64,000 nt of DNA from Nocardia sp. BMG111209 (GTDB lineage: Bacteria; Actinomycetota; Actinomycetes; Mycobacteriales; Mycobacteriaceae), in NCBI RefSeq assembly GCF_000381925.1, contig NZ_KB907308.1, positions 558,001-622,000 of the forward strand. Direction: 5' to 3'. Below are positions 55,559 to 64,000 of this stretch, one piece after another. The translations under genes were made by a program, and so were the position numbers. The first letter of the stretch is position 1. Each line of letters begins with the position of its first letter. The notes beneath the pieces are model-generated. The model was given only the letters and a program-made list of their open reading frames with translations, had not been told where the DNA came from and searched no databases.

Positions 55559-58051
55559 TCAATCCGCGGCGATCGCCTCCACGATGGGAAGGCGGGCGGC
55601 GCGGACCGCGGGCGGGATCGAGCCGAGCAGCGCGAGGATCAGGGCGGCGGTCGCGTAGATCAGGAGCATCGGGCCCGGCCGGTAGGGGACGTCGATGGTC
55701 ATGGCGTGGCCGAGGGCCAGGGTGGCGAGGTAGTGCACGGCCGCGCCGACCGCCGCGCCCAGTGCGGCGCCGGTGCATCCGATGCCGGCGGCCTCGGTGA
55801 GTACGGTCCGCAGCAGGAAGCGGCGGCTGATGCCCATCGCGCGCAGCACACCCAGTTCGCGGCGACGTTCCAGCACCGAGAGCATCAGGGTGTTCAGCAG
55901 CGCGACGGTCGAGACCAGCACCACGATCCAGAGGATGGATCCGGACAGTTCCGTGCCCTGGCGGACGCTCTCGGAGACCGCGGTCACCGCGTCGCGGCCG
56001 GTGGAGAGGAAGGCGCCGGGCGGGAGTACGGCGCGAACCGCGGCGAAGGTGGTGGCCGGGTCGGCGCCGGGGGCGAAGTTGATGCCGAGGATGGTCTCGC
56101 CGGGGCGGGCGTACCACTGCCGCAGGATGTCCAGGTCGAGCACGACGGTGCCGGTGATCGCCGAGAAGTACGGGATCACCTGCAGTACCCGCACGGTGTG
56201 TACACCCGTCGGGGTGGGCAGGTCCAGGGTCGAACCCGCGCGGATGTGCAGATCCCGGGCGACATCGCGGGAGACGACCACCCCGGAACCGGCCGACATC
56301 TGTTCCGCCACACCGGGTTTCAGGCCGTCGATCAGCGAGGAGGGTGAGCCGTGCTCGTACGCCTGCAGCATCACGCGGCCCCGGCCCAGGGTCGCGAAGG
56401 CCATCTGGGCGGATCCGACGTCGACGACACCCGGGACCGCGGCGATGCGCGACTTCAGATCGGCCGGGAGGATCGGGCCGGTGGGATACGAGGCCATCGG
56501 CGACGGGCTGACGAAGGCGTCGCGGCGGGCCAGATCGGCGTAGCCCGCGGTCGCCGCGTCGACCAGATTGCCGGAGGCGCCGCCCATCGCCACGGTCGCG
56601 CTGACGCCGATCATCACCGTCATCGCGGTGGCCCATACCCGGCGTGGCGCTCGCTCGATCGTGGTGGCGCCGAGTGCGCCGGGAGCGCCGAATATGCGCG
56701 CCACCGCGGCGGCGAGCGCGACGATCGGGCCGGTCGCGGCGAAGCAGAGCACCAGCGCCGCGGCGATCGACAGCGAGATCGCCGCCAGCGAATAGCGACC
56801 CAGGTCGGCGCGCGCGATGCCGATCGCGGCCGCGACCATCAACAGGCCCAGAACGATTGCCGCCCAACGCAACAGCGGCCGGACGGTATCAGCCTTGGAG
56901 ACACCGACCGGGGCCAGCGCCTCGATGGGCTGCACCTTGTAGATCTGGCGGGCCGCGATCGCCGACGCCGTGACGCTGGCCGCCACGCAGGCCGCGATCG
57001 CCGCCGGTACGGCATAACCGGGGACCTGATAGTCGATGTGCGTCTGCACCGAGGCGATCATCGCCGCGGGGATCCGGGCGATCGACAGCCGACCGGCGAA
57101 CATACCCAGCACAGCGCCGAGTGCGCCGCCGACGAGGCCGAGCAGCGCCGCCTCGGCGATCAGGTCGCGGACCATCGGCGTCCGGCGGCCACCCATCGCG
57201 CGCAGCAGTGACAACGTCGGACGGCGTTGTGCCACAGCCATACTCATCGCGTTGTAGATGAGGAATCCCGAAACGATCAGCGCCGCCGCGGATGCCATCG
57301 TGGTGGAGTAGCGGATCAGCTGGATGGCCCCACCGGCCTGCGCGGTCCGCAGGCCGGGGTCGGCCACCACCGCACGGCCGTTCACCACGCCGGTCAGCGC
57401 GGTGCGCAGCCGTTCCGGATCGGCGCCGGCGGCGGGCACTATCTCGATCGAGTCCAGCGTTCCGGCGCGGCCCGCGATCTGCTGTGCGACCGGCAGCGGG
57501 GCGACGACGATGTGGCCGCCGTCGAGCCGGCTCGAGGTGGCGTCGTCGAGGATGCCCGCGACCGTCACGGTGGCGGCACCGAGGTGGAATCGATCACCCA
57601 CGACATGGCCGAGGGCCGCGCCGGTCAGGACGCCGTTCGGGGTGCCCAGCAGATGTGCCGCCCCGTCCCGCAGCGGTGCGTCGAGGGAGCTGCCCAGCGC
57701 GGTGACGCTCGCATCGGCGCCGACGAGCAGGGTGGGTTCGTCGCCGGCGGCGATTTGCGTCCGCAGCATCGGGACGGCCACCCGTACCCCCGGCACGGCA
57801 CGTACCTGTGCCAGCATGCCCTGGTCGAAGCCGTCGTCGGTGATGCCGGAGATCTCCAGTTCGGCCTTGCCGCCGAGACTTCGGGTGAGCCGATCGACCG
57901 AACCGGTCACCGAACCGGCGATGCTGAACACCGATACCAGCAATCCGGCCGAGACGGCCATGACGACCAACGCGATGATCGTCCGGCCCCGGTGGACCAC
58001 CAGTTCACCGAGGTTGAACAGCCGCAACCGATCCCACGCCGCCCCGATCAC
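55559..58051 (-). CDS. MacB/FtsX-type ABC exporter permease
   Basis: 830 residues, twice the FtsX unit: an N-terminal membrane span (TIIALVVMAVSAGLLVSVF), a large extracellular domain, three spans with FLIYNAMSMAVAQRRPTLSLLRAMGGRR, then a second core with another extracellular domain and the matching motif LLNTLMLSVLERRRELGVLRAMGISRR and final spans. These mechanotransmission proteins move lipids, peptides or lipoproteins. The GTG start at 58051 overlaps the ATPase stop (GTGA). Substrate unknown; the linked two-component system suggests an envelope-stress or antimicrobial-peptide role (inferred). Confidence 0.88.
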   Translation of the reverse strand: MIGAAWDRLRLFNLGELVVHRGRTIIALVVMAVSAGLLVSVFSIAGSVTGSVDRLTRSLGGKAELEISGITDDGFDQGMLAQVRAVPGVRVAVPMLRTQIAAGDEPTLLVGADASVTALGSSLDAPLRDGAAHLLGTPNGVLTGAALGHVVGDRFHLGAATVTVAGILDDATSSRLDGGHIVVAPLPVAQQIAGRAGTLDSIEIVPAAGADPERLRTALTGVVNGRAVVADPGLRTAQAGGAIQLIRYSTTMASAAALIVSGFLIYNAMSMAVAQRRPTLSLLRAMGGRRTPMVRDLIAEAALLGLVGGALGAVLGMFAGRLSIARIPAAMIASVQTHIDYQVPGYAVPAAIAACVAASVTASAIAARQIYKVQPIEALAPVGVSKADTVRPLLRWAAIVLGLLMVAAAIGIARADLGRYSLAAISLSIAAALVLCFAATGPIVALAAAVARIFGAPGALGATTIERAPRRVWATAMTVMIGVSATVAMGGASGNLVDAATAGYADLARRDAFVSPSPMASYPTGPILPADLKSRIAAVPGVVDVGSAQMAFATLGRGRVMLQAYEHGSPSSLIDGLKPGVAEQMSAGSGVVVSRDVARDLHIRAGSTLDLPTPTGVHTVRVLQVIPYFSAITGTVVLDLDILRQWYARPGETILGINFAPGADPATTFAAVRAVLPPGAFLSTGRDAVTAVSESVRQGTELSGSILWIVVLVSTVALLNTLMLSVLERRRELGVLRAMGISRRFLLRTVLTEAAGIGCTGAALGAAVGAAVHYLATLALGHAMTIDVPYRPGPMLLIYATAALILALLGSIPPAVRAARLPIVEAIAAD

Positions 58052-58845
58052 GGCAGCAGCCCCGCGCCGTGGGCGTGATCTCGGGAGGTGGCCGAATCCG
58101 GCTGCGGCGCAAGTTCTTCCGCCGGAATTGCCGGGATCTGCGCGGCGTCCGGTCCGCCGGGGCGCACTCGCCCGGTTCGCTCGTGCGCGCCGATCCGGCC
58201 GTCGCGCAGAGTGATCACGCGGTCGCAGTATTCGACCGCGCTCGTGTCGTGCGTGACCATGACCACGGAGTTGCCCCGGCCGGCGATATCGCCGAGCAGT
58301 GCGAGGACGGCGGCCCCGGTGGCCGAATCCAGGTTGCCCGTCGGTTCGTCGGCGAGGATGAGCGGCGGATCCATGATGAGTGCGCGCGCCACCGCGACGC
58401 GCTGCATCTGGCCGCCGGACAACTCGGACGGGCGATGGTGTGCGCGGTCGGCGAGCCCGACCAGTTCGAGCAACTCCAGGGCGCGCGGTTTCGCCCGGCG
58501 GAGTCCGGTGCCGTCGAGCAGTTTCGGGACCGCGACATTCTCCCAGGCCGAGAGCGTGGGTAGCAGATTGAAGAACTGGAATACGAAACCCACGCGATGC
58601 CGCCGGAATTCGGATTGGCGATCGTCGTCGAGGTCGGCGATCTCCTCGCCGCGGAACCGGATCGAACCGGAATCCGGGCAATCGAGTGCACCGAGCAGGT
58701 GCAGCAATGTGCTCTTACCGGAGCCGGACGGGCCCACGATCGCGGTGAATTCGCCCGATTCGATACGTAGGTCGACCCGATCGAGGGCGCGCACGACCTG
58801 CCCGCCCACCCGATATTCCTTGACGACGTCGGTCAGTTCCAACAT
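58048..58845 (-). CDS. ABC exporter ATP-binding protein (LolD/MacB type)
   Basis: 265 residues with Walker A GPSGSGKST near residue 39, Q-loop VGFVFQFFNLLPTLSAWENV, signature LSGGQMQRVAVARAL, Walker B LILADEPTGNLDS and switch His in MVTHD. The FQFFNLLPTL and EPTGNLDS features mark the MacB/LolD/FtsE group that pairs with FtsX-type permeases. The C-terminal 40 residues are an unusual Pro/Ala extension. It is coupled to the permease by the GTGA overlap and lies 33 bases after the small gene at 58879. Confidence 0.92.
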   Translation of the reverse strand: MLELTDVVKEYRVGGQVVRALDRVDLRIESGEFTAIVGPSGSGKSTLLHLLGALDCPDSGSIRFRGEEIADLDDDRQSEFRRHRVGFVFQFFNLLPTLSAWENVAVPKLLDGTGLRRAKPRALELLELVGLADRAHHRPSELSGGQMQRVAVARALIMDPPLILADEPTGNLDSATGAAVLALLGDIAGRGNSVVMVTHDTSAVEYCDRVITLRDGRIGAHERTGRVRPGGPDAAQIPAIPAEELAPQPDSATSRDHAHGAGLLP

Positions 58846-58878
58846 GGTTGTGCCCCTGGCCCTCTCACCCCTGGCCGC

Positions 58879-59199
58879 TCACCGCACCAGCACGCGGTCC
58901 GGCCGGCGCTCGCGCGCGTGATGCGCGTCGAGTATCGCGCGCAGGACCGGTTGCTCGGCGGCCAATTGCCCATAGATCTCCGCCGAGGAGCGCCCTTCGA
59001 TCAGCGCCAGATCGGACTTCGCGCGCAAATGGTTGTCCCACCGGTATTGCAGTGCGGCCATGATTCCGGCCGGGCCGCCGAACAGTCGATCCATATCCGG
59101 AAGCCCGTGCAGCAGCCTCGGATCGGCCGGATCGACCGCACCGCGCGCGAGCACCGTGCCGATGATCGCCGTGCGGGCGTGCAGATCTGCCCAGGTCAC
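58879..59199 (-). CDS. Small conserved protein leading the exporter operon
   Basis: 106 residues, mainly helical, no membrane segment: TWADLHARTAIIGTVLARGAVDPADPRLLHGLPDMDRLFGG, then YRWDNHLRAKSDLALIEG and a basic end HHARERRPDRVLVR. I do not know a named family. GTG 59199 has AAGGGG at a good distance. It is the first gene of the exporter operon and is divergent from the histidine kinase, so it could be an accessory to the transporter or be under the same regulator. Confidence 0.65.
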   Translation of the reverse strand: MTWADLHARTAIIGTVLARGAVDPADPRLLHGLPDMDRLFGGPAGIMAALQYRWDNHLRAKSDLALIEGRSSAEIYGQLAAEQPVLRAILDAHHARERRPDRVLVR

Positions 59200-59330
59200 A
59201 ATCCACCCCTTTCCTTGTGCATTTTGCGCATTCGGTTCTCCCCATTCGTCCCTCGAGCCGGATACCGGCCGCTCGGCACTCACGCTACGGATCCGCCGGC
59301 GCCGAAACCTCGTGCCGTGGACGAGACTTT

Positions 59331-59352
59331 GCCTCCTACCGGGGTAGGAGGC
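59331..59352. promoter_or_regulatory. Perfect palindrome between exporter operon and two-component genes
   Basis: GCCTCCTACC-GG-GGTAGGAGGC is a perfect 10-base inverted repeat around two bases, centred 66 bases before the kinase start. It is a good candidate site for the response regulator at 60765-61457, controlling its own operon, the exporter operon, or both. Confidence 0.65.
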
Positions 59353-59406
59353 GGGCCCCGATTCCGGAACGATGAACCGGGCGGATCCGATCGCTAGCCT
59401 GGAGAC

Positions 59407-60768
59407 ATGGAGGTGCTCCGCGTCATCGTGTTCGCCGCGTCGGCGGCGTTGTCGGCTCGTGCAGCCTGGCAGATCGTAGTCGGATGGCAGCAGGGCAAGC
59501 AGCGGCTCCTCGATTTCATGCGTGATCCCAGCGGCGCCTTCCATCGGCATGTGGAGGAGATGCCGCTGGACTATCCGCCCTCGGTGATCCTGGTCGCGGA
59601 TCTGACACTGGCGATCGCCGCGATCGCGGCGGTCGTACAACGGCACTCATACTTCCCGAGCTTCGTGCCGTTGCTGGCGGTCCTGCTGGTGATCTTCACG
59701 TATCCGATACTCACCGTGTTCGGTGTGCAGCCGCGGCCGATTCCGTTGTCGCTCATCGGCCTGGTTTCCGAGGGGCTGTTCCTGCTGCAACCGGTGCCGC
59801 TGGATGCCTCGCCGTTCGTGCTGGTGGTGATCGCCGGCGAGGTGGCCGCCATCGGGCCGAAGCACATCAGCCTGCCGTTCACGGCCGCCGCCCTGGCCGA
59901 ACTCGTGGTGTTCCACACGGCCGGCCCCGGGATCGACGCGCTGGTCAGCTATCTGATCGCCGTCGTACTCGGCGCCATGGTCGGCATCATGATGCAGTAT
60001 CAGCGCCTGTACCTCTACCAGGAGCGGGAGAATCAGACCATCCGGACCGCGCAGGCCGCCGACGAGGAGCGGCACCGGATCGCCCGCGAGGTCCACGACG
60101 TGATCGCCCATTCGCTGAGCATCACGCTGCTGCACCTCACGGCCGCCCGGCATTCGCTGCAGACCGATCGTGACGTCGACGAGGCCGTCGAGGCCCTGGT
60201 CCACGCCGAGCGGCTCGGGCGGCAGGCGATGGCCGATATCCGGCGCACCGTGGGCCTGCTCGGTGAGCGGCCGTCGCCCGCCACGCCGGAACCGGCGCTG
60301 GACGACATCACCGATCTCGTGGACGATTTCGTCCGCGCCGGGCTGGACCTGGACTTCGAGCTCACCGGCGACGGGCGGACGGTCTCGCCGACAACGGGTC
60401 TCGCACTGTATCGGATCAGCCAGGAATCCCTGGCCAACGTCGCCAAACATGCCCGGGGCGCCGCGGTGACCCTGCGCATCGCCGTGACGGCGACCGAGGC
60501 GACCGTCACCGTCGACAACACGGTGCCCGGCTGGCAGATCGTGCGGCGCGGCGGCGGCGGTATGGGTATCGCCGGTATGCGGCAGCGGGCCAATCTGCTC
60601 GGCGGCACGCTGACAGCGGGCCCGGGGAACGGCAGCTGGCGAGTGGCGGCCCGGATTCCGCTCGGGCGGCCCGGCCCGGCCTGCGCACCGACCGGTCCGG
60701 ACGATCCGTTGAAGCTGGTGCGGGGTGCGTTCACCTCCGTGACCCGCAAGTTCCAGGAGAGCCTGTGA
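59407..60768 (+). CDS. NarL/DesK-type sensor histidine kinase
   Basis: 453 residues. About six membrane spans occupy residues 1-200 (VILVADLTLAIAAIAAVV, FVPLLAVLLVIFTYPIL and others). The HisKA_3 motif EERHRIAREVHDVIAHSLSI carries the phosphorylated His at 230, and the ATPase domain shows LYRISQESLANVAKHA (N-box) and GGGMGIAGMRQRA. Its ligand is unknown; with hardly any extracytoplasmic loop it may sense membrane state or an antimicrobial. Its stop overlaps the regulator start (GTGA). Confidence 0.92.
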   Translation: MEVLRVIVFAASAALSARAAWQIVVGWQQGKQRLLDFMRDPSGAFHRHVEEMPLDYPPSVILVADLTLAIAAIAAVVQRHSYFPSFVPLLAVLLVIFTYPILTVFGVQPRPIPLSLIGLVSEGLFLLQPVPLDASPFVLVVIAGEVAAIGPKHISLPFTAAALAELVVFHTAGPGIDALVSYLIAVVLGAMVGIMMQYQRLYLYQERENQTIRTAQAADEERHRIAREVHDVIAHSLSITLLHLTAARHSLQTDRDVDEAVEALVHAERLGRQAMADIRRTVGLLGERPSPATPEPALDDITDLVDDFVRAGLDLDFELTGDGRTVSPTTGLALYRISQESLANVAKHARGAAVTLRIAVTATEATVTVDNTVPGWQIVRRGGGGMGIAGMRQRANLLGGTLTAGPGNGSWRVAARIPLGRPGPACAPTGPDDPLKLVRGAFTSVTRKFQESL

Positions 60769-61457
60769 CCGCGGCCGGCCCGGCCGACACCGACACCATC
60801 ACCGTCCTGGTCGTGGACGACCAGGAGTTGGTCCGCGGGGGTCTCCGGCGCATTCTGCGGCGCCGGGACGGGTTTCTCGTCACCGAATGCTCCGACGGCG
60901 ACGAGGTGCCCGCCGCGGTGGCCGCGCAGCCCCCGGATGTCGTGCTGATGGATCTGCGCATGAAACGGGTCGGGGGTATCGACGCCACGCAACGATTGCG
61001 TGCCGGTGCGCAGGCGCCCCCGGTTCTCGTGCTCACCACCTTCGACGACGACCATCTGCTGTCGGGGGCGCTGCGAGCCGGGGCGGCGGGTTTCATCCTG
61101 AAGGACTCCCCCGCCGAGGACCTGATCCGGGCCGTTCGCACGGTCGCCGGCGGCGATTCCTGGCTCGACCCGTCGGTAACGGGCCGGGTGCTGTCCACCT
61201 ATCGCTCGACCCGGCCCGCGACGGCCCGCCGTGACGAGCATCTCAGCGAGCTGACCGCCCGTGAGCTGGACGTTCTGAAGCTCATCGGTCGCGGACGTGT
61301 CAATACAGAGATTGCCGCCGAACTCGGCATCTCCGAAGTGACCGTAAAGAGCCACGTAGGACACATCTTCGGGAAGCTGGGGTTAAGAGACCGGTCGGCA
61401 GCAATCGTGTTCGCATTTGACCACGGTGTCGTCGCACCGGGAGAATCTGCAGATTGA
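60765..61457 (+). CDS. NarL-family response regulator
   Basis: 230 residues: a receiver domain with LVVDDQELVRGG, the phosphorylated D63 in VLMDLRMKR and Lys in FILKDSPAED, then a LuxR-type helix-turn-helix (LTARELDVLKLIGRGRVNTEIAAELGISEVTVKSHVGHIF). GTG 60765 overlaps the kinase stop. It probably controls the divergent exporter operon through the palindrome at 59331-59352. The kinase-like gene follows 70 bases downstream, and no terminator separates them. Confidence 0.93.
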   Translation: MTAAGPADTDTITVLVVDDQELVRGGLRRILRRRDGFLVTECSDGDEVPAAVAAQPPDVVLMDLRMKRVGGIDATQRLRAGAQAPPVLVLTTFDDDHLLSGALRAGAAGFILKDSPAEDLIRAVRTVAGGDSWLDPSVTGRVLSTYRSTRPATARRDEHLSELTARELDVLKLIGRGRVNTEIAAELGISEVTVKSHVGHIFGKLGLRDRSAAIVFAFDHGVVAPGESAD

Positions 61458-61527
61458 GGGGCAGGCACCCCGGTGGGCCACCGGGCAAGGGTGAAGCACC
61501 CTGCCCACGACGATGGAGGTTTCACCG

Positions 61528-64000
61528 GTGAACGCACCGCGATCACGGGCCGGCACGCAGTTCGGTCCGTATGAGCTGCGCTCACTGCTCGGCAGGGGCA
61601 CAGTGGGTGAGGTCTACGAGGCCTACGACACCGAGCAGGACCGTGTCGTCGCCCTGAAATTGCTGTCCGCGGAACTCACTCACGACCCGGCCTATCGGCA
61701 GCGATTCCTCCAGGAATCCCGGAAGGCCGCCCAACTGGGACATCCGCACATCGTCCCGATCTACGGGGTCGGCGAGATGAACCACGTCCTGTACGTGGAC
61801 ATGTTGCTGGTGCGCCCGGGGAGTCTGCGCGCGCTGATCCAGCGGGAGGGCCCGCTGGATCCGGTGCGGGCGGTCAACATCGTCTACCAGGCGGCGACCG
61901 CGCTGGACACCGCGCACGCGGCCGGACTCGTGCACCGGAACGTCAAGCCGACCAACATTCTCATCACCGCCACCGACGACGTGTACCTCACCGATTTCGG
62001 CGTCGCGGGTACCGACGGGGATACGGGCAACGCGCGCAACGCGACCGCGCTGGATTCCTACCTGTACCTGGCGCCGGAGGGGTTCGACGCCGGGCCGGTG
62101 AGCGGGCATGCCGACACCTACGCGCTCGCCGGTGTGCTGCACGAATGCCTCACCGGCACAACGCCGTTCCCGGCGCGCAGCAGAAGTGAGCTGATCCGCG
62201 CCCATCTCTCGGAGCCGCCACCGCGAGCGAGCCTGCAACGCAGGGAGATTCCCGCGGCCGTCGACGCGGTGATCGCGCACGCCATGGAGAAGAAGCCGAC
62301 CGATCGTTACGGCAGCACGGGGGAATTCGCGGGCGCCGCCCGTGCGGCCGTGGGACTACCCGGCCGGCCGCTGGAATCGGACGAAGAGGCTGTGCCACAG
62401 GCGGTTCCGGAGCAGGCGTTACCGGAGGCCGGCCGGTCGGCGACGGGGGAACAGGCCTCGCTGCCGGCGCCGCCTCGGCTGGCGCCGCTGTCGGGGGCCG
62501 ATACTCCCCCGGGCGAAATCATCCCGCCGCAAAAGCTTTTCAACCCGTCTACGACGTATCTGCCTTCCAGTTGGGGCCGGGCGGCGGTGGAACAGACCTC
62601 CTTCCAGCCTTTCGGGCCGACCGGGCCGACGATTCCGGCCCAGTTCCGCGCGCGGGGGCAGAAGGGTAAGCGCACCGGGCAGTCCGAGTCCGGGCCGGGC
62701 ACGGGGCAGTATCCCGCGGCCGGTGGAACCGGGCGACCCCCCGCCACCGGGATCGGGCAATCCGCGGGACCCGGCACCGGGCAGTATCCCGCCACCGGAA
62801 CGGGGCCCGGGACCGGGCAACATCCGGCGGGCACGGTCGCGGGGCAGATGTCGGCTGGTTCCGGTGGATCGCCGGGCGGACCGGTACCCGGGCAACCGAC
62901 CGGGCCGGGGACGGGTGGATTCCCCGGTGGGCCGCAACGTGGTGTTCCGGGGCAGTACCCCGGCACGCCGGGCACTGCGCAACCGAGCGGGCCGGGCACG
63001 GGTGGATTCGCGGCCGGTGGGTCTGCGGGTGCTGCCAGCCGATTCGCGGGCGCTCCTGGAAGCGGCTCGGGGACCGGTGGGTTACCGGGCGGATCGCAGA
63101 GCGGCGGGCCGGGCACCGGGCAGTATCCGGCGAATTCCGGCGGCGGGCAGAGCGGTACGGGGCAGACGTCTGCCGGGCAGCCGTCCGGTGGTCCCGGGAC
63201 CGGGCAGTTCCCGGGTGTGCCGGGTCAGCCCGGCAGGGCGGGCACCGGGCAATTCCCGGCCTCGCCCGGCCGATCGGGCACGCCGGGCACCGGACAGTTC
63301 CCGGCCGGCCTCGGGCAGCCGGGCACGCCGGGGACGGGACAGTTCCCCGTCAACCCTGGCCAGCCAGGTGCTGGGCAGTTTCCGGCCGACGCCGGCCAGG
63401 CGGGCAGACCTGGTACGGGACAGTTCCCGATCAGCCCCAGCCAGCCGGGCGCGGGTCAATTCCCGGCCGACGCCGGCCAGGCAGGCAGGCCCGGAACCGG
63501 GCAGTTCCCGGCCAGCTCCAACCAGTCAGGTGCCGGACAATTCCCGGCCGACCCCAGCCAGCCGGGCAGACCTGGCACCGGGCAGTTCCCGATCAGCGCC
63601 AACCAGCCGGGCGCCGGACAGTTTCCCGGCGATCCCGGTCGGCCCGGCAGACCGGGTACCGGGCAGTTCCCGGTCGATCCCGGCCAGTCCAGACCTGGCA
63701 CCGGTCAGTTCCCCGTCGATCCCGCAACGGGTCGACCGGCGGGCTCGGGGACCGGGCAGTTCCCCGTTGCGCCCGGCGCTGGACAGCCGCCCGGTGTCGG
63801 GCCGCGGAGTGGGCAGTTTCCGATTGTGGGGCAGGCCGGTGGCGCCGGGGGCCGGACGCCGGGTGATCCGCGCGGGGGGCAGGATCCGAAACGTCCGGAG
63901 GAGGGGCAGGATCCGGCCGGGTTCGCGAATTCTGCTGCGGGAGAAGCTGATCCGGGGCCGGTCGGCGATCCGAAGTCGCGTAGCCACACCACGACGGGGA
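61528..64000 (+). CDS. Ser/Thr kinase-like protein with catalytic Asp replaced by Asn, open at window end
   Basis: At least 824 codons, no stop before 64000. The kinase domain (residues 10-275) has the Gly loop LGRGTVGEVYEA, VALKLL with K44, DFG at 156-158 and APEGFD, but the catalytic loop reads HRNVKPTN: Asn138 where active kinases have Asp. It may be a pseudokinase or a very weak enzyme. After residue 290 comes a long Gly/Pro/Gln-rich region of repeats (see 62695-63840). GGAGG at 61515-61519 supports the GTG at 61528; an in-frame ATG at 61513 overlaps it. No transmembrane helix is seen in the visible part; one may lie beyond the edge. It is downstream of the two-component genes. Confidence 0.85.
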   Translation, partial: MNAPRSRAGTQFGPYELRSLLGRGTVGEVYEAYDTEQDRVVALKLLSAELTHDPAYRQRFLQESRKAAQLGHPHIVPIYGVGEMNHVLYVDMLLVRPGSLRALIQREGPLDPVRAVNIVYQAATALDTAHAAGLVHRNVKPTNILITATDDVYLTDFGVAGTDGDTGNARNATALDSYLYLAPEGFDAGPVSGHADTYALAGVLHECLTGTTPFPARSRSELIRAHLSEPPPRASLQRREIPAAVDAVIAHAMEKKPTDRYGSTGEFAGAARAAVGLPGRPLESDEEAVPQAVPEQALPEAGRSATGEQASLPAPPRLAPLSGADTPPGEIIPPQKLFNPSTTYLPSSWGRAAVEQTSFQPFGPTGPTIPAQFRARGQKGKRTGQSESGPGTGQYPAAGGTGRPPATGIGQSAGPGTGQYPATGTGPGTGQHPAGTVAGQMSAGSGGSPGGPVPGQPTGPGTGGFPGGPQRGVPGQYPGTPGTAQPSGPGTGGFAAGGSAGAASRFAGAPGSGSGTGGLPGGSQSGGPGTGQYPANSGGGQSGTGQTSAGQPSGGPGTGQFPGVPGQPGRAGTGQFPASPGRSGTPGTGQFPAGLGQPGTPGTGQFPVNPGQPGAGQFPADAGQAGRPGTGQFPISPSQPGAGQFPADAGQAGRPGTGQFPASSNQSGAGQFPADPSQPGRPGTGQFPISANQPGAGQFPGDPGRPGRPGTGQFPVDPGQSRPGTGQFPVDPATGRPAGSGTGQFPVAPGAGQPPGVGPRSGQFPIVGQAGGAGGRTPGDPRGGQDPKRPEEGQDPAGFANSAAGEADPGPVGDPKSRSHTTTG
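62695..63840 (+). repeat. In-frame G(T/A)GQ(F/Y)P repeat region
   Basis: The kinase-like protein's tail is built of units of 10-16 residues with core GTGQFP or GAGQFP, about fourteen near-regular copies between about 63190 and 63830, preceded by looser GTGQYP and GTGGFP copies. Typical spacers are PGQPGRP, ADAGQAGRP and ISPSQP. Such GC-rich tandem DNA can change copy number and is likely disordered in the protein. Confidence 0.9.

Noticed and set aside
55344..56867. 507-codon minus-strand frame across the FtsX-type gene end
   Set aside because: Arg-rich shadow of the permease; only its last 48 codons lie outside that gene and are listed as a doubtful small frame.
62695..63840. CRISPR-like or noncoding tandem array
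   Set aside because: The repeats are in frame, vary in length and code for a regular GTGQFP pattern; there are no uniform repeats with unique spacers.
62307..63992. Several minus-strand frames rich in Pro, Gly and Arg near the window end
   Set aside because: They are the antisense of the Gly/Pro repeat tail of the kinase-like gene, which runs off the window.

Overview
The window looks like chromosomal DNA from a mycolic-acid actinobacterium close to Nocardia. The base composition is very GC-rich, there are many lipoproteins and Tat or Sec leaders, and the flanks keep a gene order I know from Mycobacterium: leuB and serA on one side, then ilvC-ilvN-ilvB, a cfp6-like PH-domain gene, a DoxX gene, an lppZ-like lipoprotein and gatB on the other (compare M. 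tuberculosis Rv2995c to Rv3009c, from memory). In M. tuberculosis only a few kilobases separate serA from ilvC; here about 42 kb lies between them, most of it accessory.

Layout. 1-2.4 kb: leuB (cut by the window edge) and serA, minus strand. 2.7-7.2 kb: a Tat-exported phosphodiesterase, a GHKL ATPase fused to a PD-(D/E)XK nuclease domain, and two cold-shock proteins flanking a 38-residue peptide gene with its own terminator. 7.3-18.4 kb: a myo-inositol type catabolic locus (iolD, iolB, a Cgl0159-type barrel protein, iolC, a three-gene ABC sugar importer, a TIM-barrel isomerase/dehydratase) divergent from a LacI repressor and an iolG-like dehydrogenase, with two matching palindromic operators in the divergent promoter. 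18.4-30.3 kb: single genes of mixed function (SGNH hydrolase, exported protein with a duplicated end, alpha/beta hydrolases, ArsR, an LLM flavin gene broken by one in-frame TAG, GlxA-type regulator, SPFH, DUF4349 lipoprotein, a second LLM gene behind a twin palindrome, a Stv-like protein). 30.4-31.9 kb: a DUF222-HNH protein.

32.3-43.2 kb is a defence island of visibly lower GC. Five tightly overlapping plus-strand genes encode a Z1 helicase-like protein, a DUF4420 PD-(D/E)XK nuclease, a MutL/MORC-type GHKL ATPase and two unrecognised partners. They are followed by a second GHKL-nuclease fusion and a convergent C5-cytosine methyltransferase. This resembles the MutL-Z1-DUF4420 systems (Mza type) but without a visible AIPR gene and with two extra genes. 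The GHKL-nuclease protein at 39.9 kb shares architecture, and exact spacing of its N-box residues, with the solitary one at 3.9-5.9 kb.

44.2-50.8 kb: the branched-chain amino acid block ilvC, ilvN, ilvB (minus), and ilvD (plus). Upstream of ilvB I read a complete attenuator: a promoter, a probably leaderless 15-codon peptide with Leu-Leu-Val-Ile in a row, a pause hairpin and a terminator followed by six U. 50.8-55.3 kb: thioesterase, DoxX, lppZ-like and gatB. 55.5-61.5 kb: a MacB-type ABC exporter pair and a small conserved gene, divergent from a NarL-type two-component system with a perfect palindrome in its promoter. 61.5 kb to the end: a Ser/Thr kinase-like protein whose catalytic Asp is Asn, with a long Gly/Pro/Gln-rich repeat tail, running off the window.
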